Shown here: positions 47,201-58,105 of the stretch, piece by piece
Layout of the letters: each line of letters starts with the position of its first letter
Numbering within the stretch: the stretch's first letter is position 1
Assembly: GCA_940671915.1 (NCBI GenBank)
Contig: CALNVZ010003433.1
Coordinates: 33,791,377 to 33,855,376 of the forward strand
Direction: 5' to 3'
Length of the DNA: 64,000 nucleotides
From: Paracentrotus lividus
Taxonomy: Eukaryota; Echinodermata; Echinoidea; Camarodonta; Echinidae
Notes under the pieces: generated by a model
What the model saw: the letters and a program-made list of their open reading frames with translations, nothing else
What the model was told of the DNA's origin: nothing
The model's database searches: none
Made by a program: the position numbers and the translations under genes

Positions 47201-49698
47201 TAAAAGTAAGATCATTGTTTTGCTTCCTCCTTGACAGTCACATCAAGCTGATATTAATTAAAGAAGGATAGTTCGGAAAACAGACCAATGAAAGTTTGTT
47301 GTAAATCTGATAAAGCAATAACAAAAATGATCTGACAGTTAATGAAATGCAAAGAGGATTTTCTGTTTAAAGAGCTCTTCATTTGTTTAGAGATTCTTAA
47401 ATTTTTATATTCTAAAAGAATATTTCATATACCTTTTACATGTTTAATGCTCTGCCACATTTCACTCATTTGGTCCAAAGGTAAAAAAAAAAACGTCTTG
47501 CCACCTATCTCCTATCACCTATCCCCTATAAAAGTGGAGATCTCAGTGCTTTTATGCATTTTAAGAACGTTAAATGATGTAAATGCCCACACTCCACATG
47601 CACATGAATTCCCATAATTCTCATCCTGCATCATTTCTCTTCTCTCTCATCAGATATTAGCAGAGCAATATCGAGATGTAAAGTTTGCCAAGGTGTGTGT
47701 AGATATTGTTCCTTTCTTCGTAACCAAGCTTCAAATCAAGGTCTTACCAGCTGTTCTTCTCTTCATTGATGGTATTGTTACAGATAGGTAAGTAATTTTA
47801 AATTTTTTTAAATTGCTTTTTAAGTAGTAGAAAGTAAGTACCGTTCTTGGGGAGGGGGGTATTTCACAAAGATTTTAGACTTAATATCGCACTTGAATTC
47901 CTCGTTGTGTGCAGTGTATTACGAATCACCTTATAATGATACTCAGGGGATACACGCCATTGAGAAGTTTATCAATGAGATTATCAATGCGCATTAAATA
48001 CAGGATGTGCTTAGAATTTAAGTGTGATTTTAAGTCTACTTAACGAAAATCTAGTGTAGTGGGAAAGGTAAACAAAATTATTGTGAGCTTTCCTCTTCTT
48101 TTAATGCTATTTAGGAAGAATGTCATAGTAAAAGGTCCACTGTAAAGGATTGCTCTTCAGTTGCCCTAATAGACTCTTAGCAGTATTGGGTTAATTTCTT
48201 ATCATTTTGGTAATTCCGAAACCTCACAGCACACAATAATGCTAAAGTGAATTGTTATTAACCCGTTGTATACTGAGAACTTTTTATAAAGCCGAATGAA
48301 TCGTGATTGTCAAGCATGCTTCCAAGACGTTAAATAGATCAATGTCAGATAATGTAAATTATATAAGGTCTTTATATGTTTATGCAAACATGAGTGAAAT
48401 AAACGGTTGACAAGAGGGATGTTCTATGTTTCTTCAGCCCGCATATATGCGGGCTTAGTATACAACGGGTTAACCTTTAAAAAGCACTTTTAGACAGTGT
48501 CTCCACATTTCCATCTCACGACCAGAACAATATTTTCGCTTTAATTCTTTGTGAAACACCCCAGGCCTGTTATAAAAAGAATGGAGACAACAAGATTTTG
48601 TTATAACAAGGCGATTATCCCAGTCCCATTCATGTCCATGTGTTTTATCATAATGAAGTAATTGGATAGGTCCCAAGGACATGTAATAACAGGTTTCTTT
48701 TTTTTCCAATTTGTTTCTTTGATTGTGATGTACATTTTTGACATTATTGTCAATGCATGATTAATTCTAATACTCTTCTTGTACCGATATTGAAAACATG
48801 ATTGATCTTTTTCGTACATCTGCACTTTTTAATAATAGCAAATTTAATAGCAAGTATCAGTTTTAATTAATTCACAGAGTGACAAAGTTGAATTAAAAGT
48901 CGAAATGAAACTATTATATTAAAAGGAAATACAAATTTAATTTCTTCAGGGTTGTTGGCTTTGATGATCTAGGAAACACAGACTCATTCGCTACAGCTGC
49001 TCTTGAGAAAAGGATAGCGCAATCAGGTAAATTCACAAAGACTTAATTTTTGTATTTCCTCCTTAATCTCAGCAACCTTACTTGTACCGGAAGGGATTGA
49101 TATACATCGTGATACTTGTATTGTTGATATTGACATATTCTATCATAGTCTTTTACACCCCTCCGACCCCCCCCCCCAAAAAAAAAGTATCTGTTAAACC
49201 TACAGTAAACAAGCTGAAGTAACAAATCAAAATATTGATTTTATAATACGAAATATCTACATTTTCTTATTGAGATTATGTTGTGAATGATTTTGAATAT
49301 TTGTAGGTAAGCTTATTTCAATTACTTTGTCTAGTTAACAGACCACTTTTTATACTATTACTATTACAAAAACTAGCATAATTTATTTTACCAGTTGCCA
49401 ACTTGAATGCATGTTGTACATATTGCAGAATTCTCTACGAAAACGAATGTACCCAAATCATTTTGTTTCATGTTGGATTTTATTTTTGAATGGGTAGATT
49501 GAGAGCTGTTAATTCAAAGGTCACTAGATATGAAGGAACCCTGTTGATAGCAGATTTATCCAATAATTCAAAGTTTTGATAACCATTCTTTTCTATCTTG
49601 TAGGAATCATCAAGCCTCAGGTTGCTACTGGATCTACAAATAAAACCATCTTTGGTTTTGACAGGAGAAGAGATGATAGTAGTGATGAAGATTATTGA
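44141..49698 (+). CDS. TXNDC9: TXNDC9-type thioredoxin/phosducin-like protein
   Basis: Six coding exons (44141-44230, 46030-46154, 47091-47205, 47654-47787, 48950-49026, 49604-49698) give 211 residues with all phases agreeing. TXNDC9 (APACD) is a cytosolic phosducin-family protein with a thioredoxin fold that binds the CCT chaperonin and modulates folding of actin and tubulin. Residues about 1-30 are acidic, 31-70 an Arg/Glu-rich helix (IREARMNQMKREAEAARAM), and 92-185 the thioredoxin fold: IIHFYHTDFRRCSIMDKHL, VKFAKVCVDIVPF, IKVLPAVLLFIDG and VVGFDDLGNTDSFATAALE. There is no CxxC, so it is not a redox enzyme, as in vertebrate TXNDC9. The C-terminus is Asp/Ser-rich (DDSSDEDY), matching the acidic tail of the family. 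The N-terminal region differs from vertebrate TXNDC9, so a Plp1-like paralogue is possible. Confidence 0.88.
44337..44533. mobile_element. MITE rich in TTCGCG words (TXNDC9 intron 1)
   Basis: ACTGTATAAGCCAATATTTTC and inverted GAAAATAACCACTTATACAG form the ends, each flanked by T/TA. The interior repeats TTTTCGCG and AATTCGCGA in both orientations. Confidence 0.8.
44878..45513. mobile_element. Palindromic MITE M1, copy 2, interrupted by a SINE
   Basis: The left end AAAGGGGAAGTTATCCCTG and the right part CTGTGTGAACTTAGTTC match the ends of the element at 3905-4411. The arms around ATGAGTGAAGGTTTG and CCTTCACTCATATTTTTC are retained. A tRNA-like insertion occupies about 44925-45165. Confidence 0.7.
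44925..45165 (-). mobile_element. tRNA-derived SINE in TXNDC9 intron 1
   Basis: On the minus strand an A-box-like TTTGGATAAGTGTCCGCC is followed by the B box GTGGGTTCGATCCCG with tRNA-like spacing. The body continues into GTTTCGCGTTCAAC and the right end near GTCTGTTTCACC. It is inserted within the M1 MITE. Confidence 0.7.
45560..45975. mobile_element. Palindromic TCTAATTGCC-family element, copy 2
   Basis: The left half repeats TTGGTCTAATT-type words and the right half repeats TTAGACCAAAAGG and TAGACAAAATGG. The halves are inverted around about 45760. It ends about 55 bp before TXNDC9 exon 2. Confidence 0.75.
46030..46154 (+). CDS. TXNDC9: TXNDC9 exon 2
   Basis: Encodes ELFDELENEDIPRSIREAR and on to QGLGLYT; acceptor GGACAG, donor GTGAGT, leaves phase 2. 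Confidence 0.9.
46175..46342. mobile_element. CGTTATAA-type MITE (TXNDC9 intron 2)
   Basis: ACAGTGGAAACTCGTTATAAC and GGTTATAATGAATTTCCACTGT are inverted ends flanked by TA. The pattern resembles pogo/Tigger-like non-autonomous elements. Fragments with similar ends lie near 33378, 50870 and 53090. Confidence 0.75.
46670..47085 (+). pseudogene. Two decayed tandem copies of the TXNDC9 exon 3 acceptor region
   Basis: TGAGATAGATATAGAAGGAGATG at 46692 (after an intact CAG acceptor) and TGAGATAAAAAAAGAAGATG at 46889 (acceptor changed to CAA) match the start of true exon 3 at 47091. Spacing is 197 and 202 bp, and the intervening pyrimidine-rich text also aligns. The first copy, spliced in the normal phase, would read EIDIEGDVLKMPS and hit TGA after about 18 codons. 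Confidence 0.8.
47091..47205 (+). CDS. TXNDC9: TXNDC9 exon 3
   Basis: Acceptor TATCAG; encodes EIEKEEDVLKM and IIIHFYHTDFRRCSIMDKHL before GTAAGA. Decayed copies of its 5' part lie at 46692 and 46889. Confidence 0.92.
47654..47787 (+). CDS. TXNDC9: TXNDC9 exon 4
   Basis: Acceptor CATCAG; encodes ILAEQYRDVKFAKVCVDIVP and IKVLPAVLLFIDGIVTD; donor GTAAGT. Confidence 0.93.
47860..48560. other. TXNDC9 intron 4: palindromic remnants
   Basis: TTTTAGACTTAATATCGCACTTG near 47872 and AAGTGTGATTTTAAGTC near 48021 are inverted, and CGTTGTATACTGAG near 48263 pairs with AGTATACAACGGGTT near 48457. These are ends of decayed MITEs. Confidence 0.6.
48950..49026 (+). CDS. TXNDC9: TXNDC9 exon 5
   Basis: Acceptor CTTCAG; encodes VVGFDDLGNTDSFATAALEK before donor GTAAAT. 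Confidence 0.93.
49604..49698 (+). CDS. TXNDC9: TXNDC9 last coding exon
   Basis: Acceptor TTGTAG; encodes IIKPQVATGSTNKTIFGFD, RRRDDSSDEDY and TGA. Confidence 0.9.
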
Positions 49699-49736
49699 TG
49701 ACGCTTTCCATTAGATGAGATGCTCTTCTTAAGCCT

Positions 49737-50356
49737 TTAAAGGACTCCTCCGGGCTGGAGATTTGCATTATTAGAAAAATAAAGTAAAATCTAAAAAGCA
49801 CAACATTGAAAATTTCATCAAAATCGGATCACAAATAGCAAAGTTATGAATTTTCTTAGGTTTTGAATTTTTTTAGGAAACAGTTTTTGCCATCTTCAAA
49901 TTGGCAAACTGATGATGTCTCAGTCCCCCTACTTTCTTTGTCTTTTATTGTATGAAATACCAATTATCAAGATTTTCTCCCCCAAGGACATAAAAACAGG
50001 AATTAATCCTTGTGGAATGTTCAAGGTCACTAGTGCTTTTTCCTATTTCAGTATGTGGGATAGATTTTCTGTATATGCAATATATGAAAAAATGAGTAAA
50101 ATTGGATTTCATATAATAAAATACACAAGAAGTAGGGGGACTGTGACATCATCATTTTGCTCATTTGAATATTCAAATATTCAAATGAGACAATGAGACA
50201 ATGCCAAGAACTGTTTTACGAAAAAAATTAAATACCTAAAAAAATGCATAACTTTTTTATTTTTCATCCGATTTCGATGAAATTTTCTGTGTTGTGCTTG
50301 TTAAATTTTACTTTACTTTACAAAACTTTTAAATTTCAGCCCGGAGTCCTCCTTTA
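49737..50356. mobile_element. Palindromic MITE M5, copy 2, in the TXNDC9 3' region
   Basis: Ends AAAGGACTCCTCCGGGCTG and CAGCCCGGAGTCCTCCTTT are inverted; inner arms match the element at 34258-34880 in the opposite orientation. It begins about 38 bp after the TXNDC9 stop codon. Confidence 0.85.
49778..49783 (+). terminator. Candidate poly(A) signal inside the MITE
   Basis: AATAAA 80 bases after the TXNDC9 stop, within the left arm of the M5 element. A second AATAAA lies at 53027. Which is used cannot be told from sequence. Confidence 0.3.
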
Positions 50357-50359
50357 ACA

Positions 50360-51785
50360 CCTAAACTGCCTGAGACCGCTCGACAACTTGCTCACTAGAC
50401 ATCAACAAACCGCCCTCCGTTTTCTGAATGCTATGGTCATAATAGTATCCAGAATATGTGGTCATAATAGTATCCAGAGTATGTGGTCAGATATACTAAG
50501 ACTTGTTGTGGGTTACTTACGTGGTGTGTGCTGTCCGATTCTGCACACAAAAAAAGTGTATTTTGTGTGAACACACTAATGCATACAGAAAACACTTTCC
50601 ATTAGGGAATAATTGGCACTTTTCATGCAGTCTATAGGAGCTAAAGGGTTCATAAGAGGGCAGACTTTTTTTCCTTGATGATACATTAATAGTAACATTT
50701 GCTTGTGTCCTTCAAATGATTGATTCTAGTACTTGAAGTTGACAAAAGAAAAAGCAAAATTGGGGTAAAAAGCGAAGGGGACGATTTTCTCTCTGACGTA
50801 TCATACGCCAATTCTGAATTGCAGATAAAGGGCTTCAAGCACCACTTTAAAATACAGTCTTCTCCTGTTATTACAAACAATGAGATCTCGCTAAAACGAG
50901 GCAATTCTTCCTGTCCTGAATGTACACTTGTCTCTGTTTCCAGCATAGCAAGATTTCGTTATAACAAAGTATAGCCGTGATCCCAATTAACTCTTTGCCT
51001 GCCAAATTCGACTATAGTCACAGTTGTACTTATTAACTATACAATTGTAATAATTCATTTTCTCTGTAATGGCAGGGCTAAACGATCTGAAAATCACTAA
51101 TAATGCTTGGGCCGGATCTGAGGCATGCTTTCTCGTAGTTAATACTAGGCAAATATTGTTATACTATTTTTAATAATTGAAGAGAAAAGTCTTCTTTTTT
51201 ATGCTTAAAATTAATGTGGCGGGCAAAGAGTTAACTTATAACAATAGGAATTGCCATGAAAGAAAATTGGTCAGTGTCTGTTTATATGGAGATGTTTCTT
51301 GGGTATAATAAACTATAAAAAAAACAACAAAAAAAAACAATGAATAGCATCATCTTGAAAATTTTGTGAATTGAAAACAATTTTCCACTTTCAGAATACA
51401 ATTCCGCTTACATAGAGAGATTATTTCCATGACAGTATCTTTCCTTTTTTATACCTATTTTGTAAATTTTTCTTTACACATTTCATGGATATCAGTACAT
51501 TTTTTTGAGTATGTAATATATTTTGTACATACAATGTAAATACTTTAGCTCAGTTGAAAGTGTGTGTGTACCAGTTCTATTTATATTCACATATTTGCAA
51601 GAATCTGTCTTCAAATTGATGCAATTTTAATGCTTTTATTTTTTACTGGGATGATGATAGTCAAAGTAAAATTTTGCATGGTTTACATTCTGTATGTCAT
51701 AGCAAGGAATAAACCCAACTTGTGTCAGTCTAAAATGGAAATTTATGCTTTCATACTTGATGCATTGAATAATAACTATAATAAT
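50360..51785. other. TXNDC9 3' flank, non-coding
   Basis: Holds a fragment related to the CGTTATAA family (about 50865-50970) and AT-rich sequence with CTTTGCCTGCC and its inverse at 50992 and 51220. No gene is seen. Confidence 0.45.
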
Positions 51786-51787
51786 GA

Positions 51788-52058
<271 letters not shown>

Positions 52059-52059
52059 G

Positions 52060-55000
52060 GTTTCTTATAAAGGGCTTCATCGGTTATGAGTGTAGCGTTC
52101 ACAGTATATTTTCATCCCAGTCGTTGGATTCATTTACAATCCCGCACTTACTTACTGTATCCTTTGGTAATGGTGAGTAAAAAATAACAATGCAGAAATA
52201 CTTACTCTAATTCTTTAACACTGTCTGTAATATTAGGTGTATGCTAAAAAAAAAAATTCATATCTTCATCTCGGCCAACGGATTATACCATGTAGGTCTG
52301 TTATTGTACTAAAATCATATTAGACAAAACCTTTGACAATGGCCATTGTCATGGATGAGCAATTCTATGTCCATGCTATGGTACACCCTTTTCCATTATT
52401 TTATTTGTCAGATTTATGACTGTGCTGCATGTTATTTTCAAATAATTAGCTGTGTTTTTAAGACTATTTGAAGAGCTTCATTCCAAAAGGGGGTAAATCC
52501 ACTTATGATGAAAATAGAATTATGGATATCCAACCATTATTTAGGGTTGGTACCTGCCTTTGAATAAAAATTCAAATTGTAAATTTTGAGAGCAAATGCA
52601 CCTCAAAATGCACCTTTAGATATCACTTTTCCGCAGATACCAGTACAAAATTTGGCAAAAAAATTATAAACCTAATTTTGAGAGCTATTGCACTTCAAAT
52701 AACACCTTTTAGTATTACTTTTCCGTAGGTGCCAGTACAAAATTTTGCAAAAAGCACTTTTCTCAGAAGTTACAAAAGTGGATGTTGCCCCTTTTGAAAA
52801 AAGATTTCAGTTGTTCATGTGCAATTTCAGAAATTACTACAGGAAAATATGTAGTAAAGAATCATAAGTATGTAAGCGATATACATGTAGTTGCAAAATA
52901 ACCAGGTAAATTTGCATTTGACAAGAAATTGTGAACTTATTGTGCTGTATGTTTCTTTAAATACTTTTGTGTGAATTTACAGAATAAATTTGTCAAGATT
53001 TGTAATCTTGCTATGAATACTATGTAAATAAATTTTGTTTGCACGTTTTTTTATTTTAGCGAGTTTGAATATTGAGATAGTAAAGTACTCCCGTTATGAA
53101 CGAGCTGTGTTGGGTTGCAGCAAACTATCTTGGTATAACAGAACATTGTTTAATATCCATGCTATTTTATAATGGGAGTCTCCAAATTGCAGTATTTAGA
53201 ATAAAATTTTCTTTTTCTACATCCTTTTTTTCATCCATTCACTCTTTAAAAAAAATGTTTTTGAACTTCTCTCACACCATTCCTCTTTTTTTCCCCTCTC
53301 TCTCTGCTGGTACACATATTTGGAAATTCCAAATAGTTATCTGATGCATCAGCCCTCTCCTGTAAAACCAATACTAATATCTGTTAAAAGGAGTGGGCCG
53401 TATTTTGAATTTTCCAATTCTGTCATTCTCCTTTCCAATTTCATTTGCTTTCAATAATGAAACATCTCAATATACCTTAAAGCAAGAAATCTTTGAGGGT
53501 GCATTCTTGCCATAAAGTTTCTGGTTCTACAGGACACATAATACATCGTCTCTCTCCCTTCTTACATCTTGAAGTCACTTTATAATCTTGGGACTCTAAA
53601 CAAATTGAAATCCACACATAAAATTGGTATGAAATGAAATATCTTTATTCGCACTTCAACATGTTTTTTTTTTTTTTTTTATACTTTACTTACAACGAGC
53701 TCCCAATGATAAGCTTTACTATAAGCTAGGATAAGAAATATATTATGGTCTATAAGAAATAATTTTCAAGTTCATTGTGTTTTACACGGGTTATGCAGTT
53801 ATGCAGCTTACTGATCGTAAGCTACTGGGCACTTAAGTTGCCTGCAGCCACAGCAGACAAATAATCTGCATACCTACGGTTTTTTATATGGTTGTAGGAA
53901 AAATGCTGCAAATCCTTTTACGTGCCCTGCCTGATCTGTGGGTATCTAAACAAATGTGCTCGCAACATAACATTTTTCTACGAAATCTGTCGTAGAGAGG
54001 TGCATGACGTACATACAATCAGAAGTGACCACAGCATTACATAACTAAAGAAATATATGATAAAGAAACAGGATACTAACATAACAAGATAGAATATCAA
54101 AGGAAGATATACAGGAAATGTGTAACATGAAATGAAATTAGGACTAATTATTGAATAGCTGTAATACCTTGGCAATTCCGTTACTTTTATACAGCAGAGA
54201 TGTATACAGTCCACTCTCGTTATAATGAGCACATATACAAAAATTTTGTAACTTGTTTAGTACGATGATACACAGCTTCGTCATGAGCACTTTGTAAGAA
54301 GAGTGAATTGTACAATAGGAAGTACCTGTTGATGGGAAAACACCAAAGGTCAGAACATTTCAAGAGAGGTTCCTCTAAATGTTTAACATACCCAAAATGC
54401 TCAATTGTTAGGAAAAGTTTCCAAGCTTCTAAGAAAAATCATGAAATCAGGGCAATTTGACGATCACTTTCCTTTGCCAATAGAGGCCTTCATACAGTTT
54501 GATGTTGGACAAGGTATAAGTTTACTGGTTTATTACCAAAATAAAAGACATGAAAATGGATGATACCTACTAAACACCTAAATGGATATCTTCTCATCAG
54601 AAACTTCTAGGTGAAAAGCCTTGTTCATTGGTTTTCTACTTGTGATACCTATACTAAGATACAACAGCAATGGGACATCTATTTTTTCATTGTGAAGCAA
54701 TTCACACCAAATAAAACAATTGATATTTATGACAAATGCACAGCAACTTGCCATAATTGTGACACTAAGCTTATTTATAATACTCCATTTTTTTCCTTTT
54801 CTGAGTGCACATGAAGTACCTGTACCCGCAATATGCTCTAATCAGAAGATAAAAATATACATCATTCTCTCTTTTTTTTTTTTTTTTTTTTTTTGGTTTT
54901 TGGTTACATATACAGTACATTGTTCACAAAGAGTTCTCACACATTTCATTTTAACATGGTATAAGTGTGAGAATTTACACAATTACACTCCACGAACTAC

Positions 55001-57190
55001 GTCAAACAAACATGTATATAATATATTTGTTTATAAAATTAATTCACTTTCAATAATCTCAGGAAATTAATATAAATGTCCTTTACCAGAGTCTATCATT
55101 CTAATTCATTGACATAGAAACCGTCTGACCCAAAGGAATTTTAGATTTTAAAAGACAATTAAAATGTAACTGAATTATAAATTTTCTTTATCAAAAAGCA
55201 CATATAATTTCAAGATTAAAAGCAATGAAGAAGATAAAATATCATTAAAATCTGAAAAATAAACTTGTGGCAAGCACAAAAAATCAATAAATTTCCCGAT
55301 TATAATGCCAAAGTAACAACTCATGTAATTGACACCTTCGTTAAAACAAGATTTCTGTAAACAATTTGTTGTATGAAATGTGTGTTACTTTAAATGCAAA
55401 TGAAAATGTCTTTGTGGTTGATATCGTCTTGCAGCTAGGAGGCCCCTGGGTGGTGTTTCATCAAGTTTTTAGTACGTTACATACAACTTTACGAACTACT
55501 GGTGATTAATAGTTCTTGTGCTAAATGATTGAAAATGTGATTAGTACAGCACACATGTACATGTTCCAGTTGTCATTCATAACTTTACAAACGACCAAAT
55601 GAAACACAACCCAGTTATGAAGCACTATTGCCCTTTGGTGAGGCATTAATCTTGAAATAACACGTTCTTTGGATAGGACTTCAAGTCATAAGTCCCCTAG
55701 TTGCTCACATGTACTTACAAGCATAAACTGGCTTTATAAACAGTACAAGAAGCAACTCACCAGACACTCAGATTAAGCTCACATGGCATGCATAAATCAT
55801 GACTTGTAGGAAGGCTAGAATAGTCAAATACCTTGAATATGATTTGAAAGCCATAGGTCCCAATGGTTGTTTACTACCAACTATATACTCCCTTCCTCAC
55901 CAGACACTCAAGTTAAGTACACATAATATCATTACGACAACAGGGCTCAAATTCATCGAAGGCCGTAGAGGCCCTCGCCTTAAATTCCCCTGTTTGGACT
56001 TGGAGATTTTGGTGCCCTTTATAGACCCTTGCATTTGTACTGTACTTAAGAAAAAGTGTCCTATGAAAAAAATGGCCTTGCCCTAAAGCGGACTAAATTT
56101 AGGGCCTGCAACAATTATCAAATGTGACTGGTAGGAAGGCTAGAAAGCTACCATATTATTATGACATGAGCTAGAATGCCATCATGATTATCATACGACC
56201 TCACTCGTCCAAAGGTCACTTAGAACAATGAACATTGCTGATTCAGCTTGTTGCATAAAGTCCATAGCAGCATAATGAGTGAGCAGCAGCAGTAATGTGA
56301 TTAAAGACACAGCTGTGTTTATACACTATTCACCATGGAGGACATGAATATATGTTCATGTAAATGTAATATAATTCTTTTTAAAGCCCATACATGTACA
56401 AACCAGCAGCCTTGTATATCACCTCCTCGAGTCCTCAAGTATTCAAATCTGGCCTGGTTGGTAACCCATAATGCAATATTCTGAGTAGAGTATTCGTATA
56501 ATATAGGCCCACTTCAATGATAACATACTTATTCCCTGTTCAATACTTTCTTACCGCGATTATTATGTCACCAAGTAGCAAACAATTACTTTTCCCCTCA
56601 AAACACTTAAGTTTCCCCATACAAATAAAATCATAAGCTAATTGTATTGTTAATACTTATCTCAAGAGGTATATTTTAAAACTAGCTTTTAATGACACGT
56701 TAAATGTGTCATCAAGCTTTCTTTGGTATATGTGACAATTGTTGTATTGCACTGATACAGACAATATCTTATACCAATGTTAAATAACTGATATGGTTAA
56801 AACAAAACAAATCAATGAATGTAAAAGTTTAAAATCAATATTTCTTAAAAAATCATTCATTTTGTTTTCTCTCCAAAGGCTCTTTGTACTCTTGTCTATC
56901 CCTTGATTAATAATATTTTGAAAGAAATTCCATAAACTTTATACGATACTCATATAATATAAAAACTACATGTCAAATGATAATGCAATTTCTTCAAAAA
57001 TACCAATGGATTCCTTCAGGGGAAACCAGAAAGTATTCTCTCTAGACAGCATGAAAGTTATTGAAAAAATTGACATCGAATTGAAATTGAATTGAAATCT
57101 AAATATCAATGGTAACACTGATCAAATGCATTACGAAGGTACCATTGTATTCAAATGGATGACATGTGTAGCACAGAAATCTCATATTTC
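52060..57190. other. Intergenic stretch, TXNDC9 to NCOA4
   Basis: Contains a short tandem pair at about 52570-52760 (GAGAGCAAATGCACC..CTTTTCCGCAG and GAGAGCTATTGCACTTC..CTTTTCCGTAG, each ending GGCAAAAA/TGCAAAAA), T runs at 53664-53681 and 54872-54893, SINE body fragments at 55630-55720, and a direct pair GTAGGAAGGCTAGAA at 55806 and 56130. No coding exon is recognised. Confidence 0.5.
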
Positions 57191-57199
57191 TTGATTATT

Positions 57200-58105
57200 C
57201 TACTTCTTCAGCCACTGGATGGTACCTGTGGGTTGATTGAGGAAAGGGAATCTGGTTGGTTTGGATGGAAAGGGAGATCCTCCAAAGGTGTGTTTCACAA
57301 GCCATTTCTCCTGGAACACATCTTGCTTGGTATCCACCTCCATCTTCGATCCTTGAGGCTCTCCATCATCCTTACCCTTCAAGAGCCATGAGGTTGAACT
57401 GTTCATCGGAACCTTGAAGGCAGAGATGTCGGATGTCTTTGGGACCAACCACTCAGATTTCATCACTACTTCTTCAGAGCTCTTCTTGTTGTCTACGACC
57501 ATAGGCTCACCGCATTCTACTTTCTTGAAGAGCCACTGGTTGACAGTGGTTTGGTCAGACTTTTCTTTGATGGAACTTCGAGACTCTTCCTTCTTCAACC
57601 AGACAGGATTCTCGTTCAGCTGCCATTTCATGAAGCTGGTTAGTATTGCCGACTCGTAGTCCTCTGTAAGAGTGGTCTTTGAAGTGAGCCAATCTTTGAC
57701 AAGGTCTTCTTTCGTAATTGCTTCATCTGGTCTCGTTACTTCAACATCCTTAGGCTCCTCATCTCCATTCTTCGTGCTCTCAGCTGGTTTCTTCTCGAGC
57801 CATCGGTTCTTGGAAGACTCAGGTACGCCATTGAAACCACCTTTGACTGCATCAGCACAGTTGTCATCGCAGAGACATTCTTCAAAGGTCTTGCATTTCT
57901 CATTTCCCTTACATACCTCATTGATGTCAATTGCAGTGGTCTTGGTTGGGGCTTGTTTAGGGGCTGGAGAGGAACAGCAAGTGGTGTTTTTCTGGCTGCG
58001 CTGTGTCCTTGGTCTAGAGCTTGTCTTTGGGCTACAAGGGTTTGGAGCACCGGATGGAGTGTCCTGAACACATGCCATTTCTGCAAGATCTTCTATTTCG
58101 ATTGG
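57200..58105 (-). CDS. NCOA4: NCOA4 last coding exon with cysteine cluster
   Basis: Acceptor ACACAG, then PIEIEDLAEMACVQD. About 301 codons end QWLKK and TAG. The cysteine cluster lies about 75-95 residues into the exon (first Cys in EVCKGN, last in DDNC). Seven or more WL modules follow, and a NSSTSWLL segment near the end may correspond to the ferritin-binding SPLSEWLI of the human protein. ORF residues before PIEI are intronic. Confidence 0.92.
   Translation of the reverse strand, partial: PIEIEDLAEMACVQDTPSGAPNPCSPKTSSRPRTQRSQKNTTCCSSPAPKQAPTKTTAIDINEVCKGNEKCKTFEECLCDDNCADAVKGGFNGVPESSKNRWLEKKPAESTKNGDEEPKDVEVTRPDEAITKEDLVKDWLTSKTTLTEDYESAILTSFMKWQLNENPVWLKKEESRSSIKEKSDQTTVNQWLFKKVECGEPMVVDNKKSSEEVVMKSEWLVPKTSDISAFKVPMNSSTSWLLKGKDDGEPQGSKMEVDTKQDVFQEKWLVKHTFGGSPFPSKPTRFPFLNQPTGTIQWLKK

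Noticed and set aside
57672..58067. 131-codon plus-strand ORF
   Set aside because: Antisense shadow of the NCOA4 last exon.
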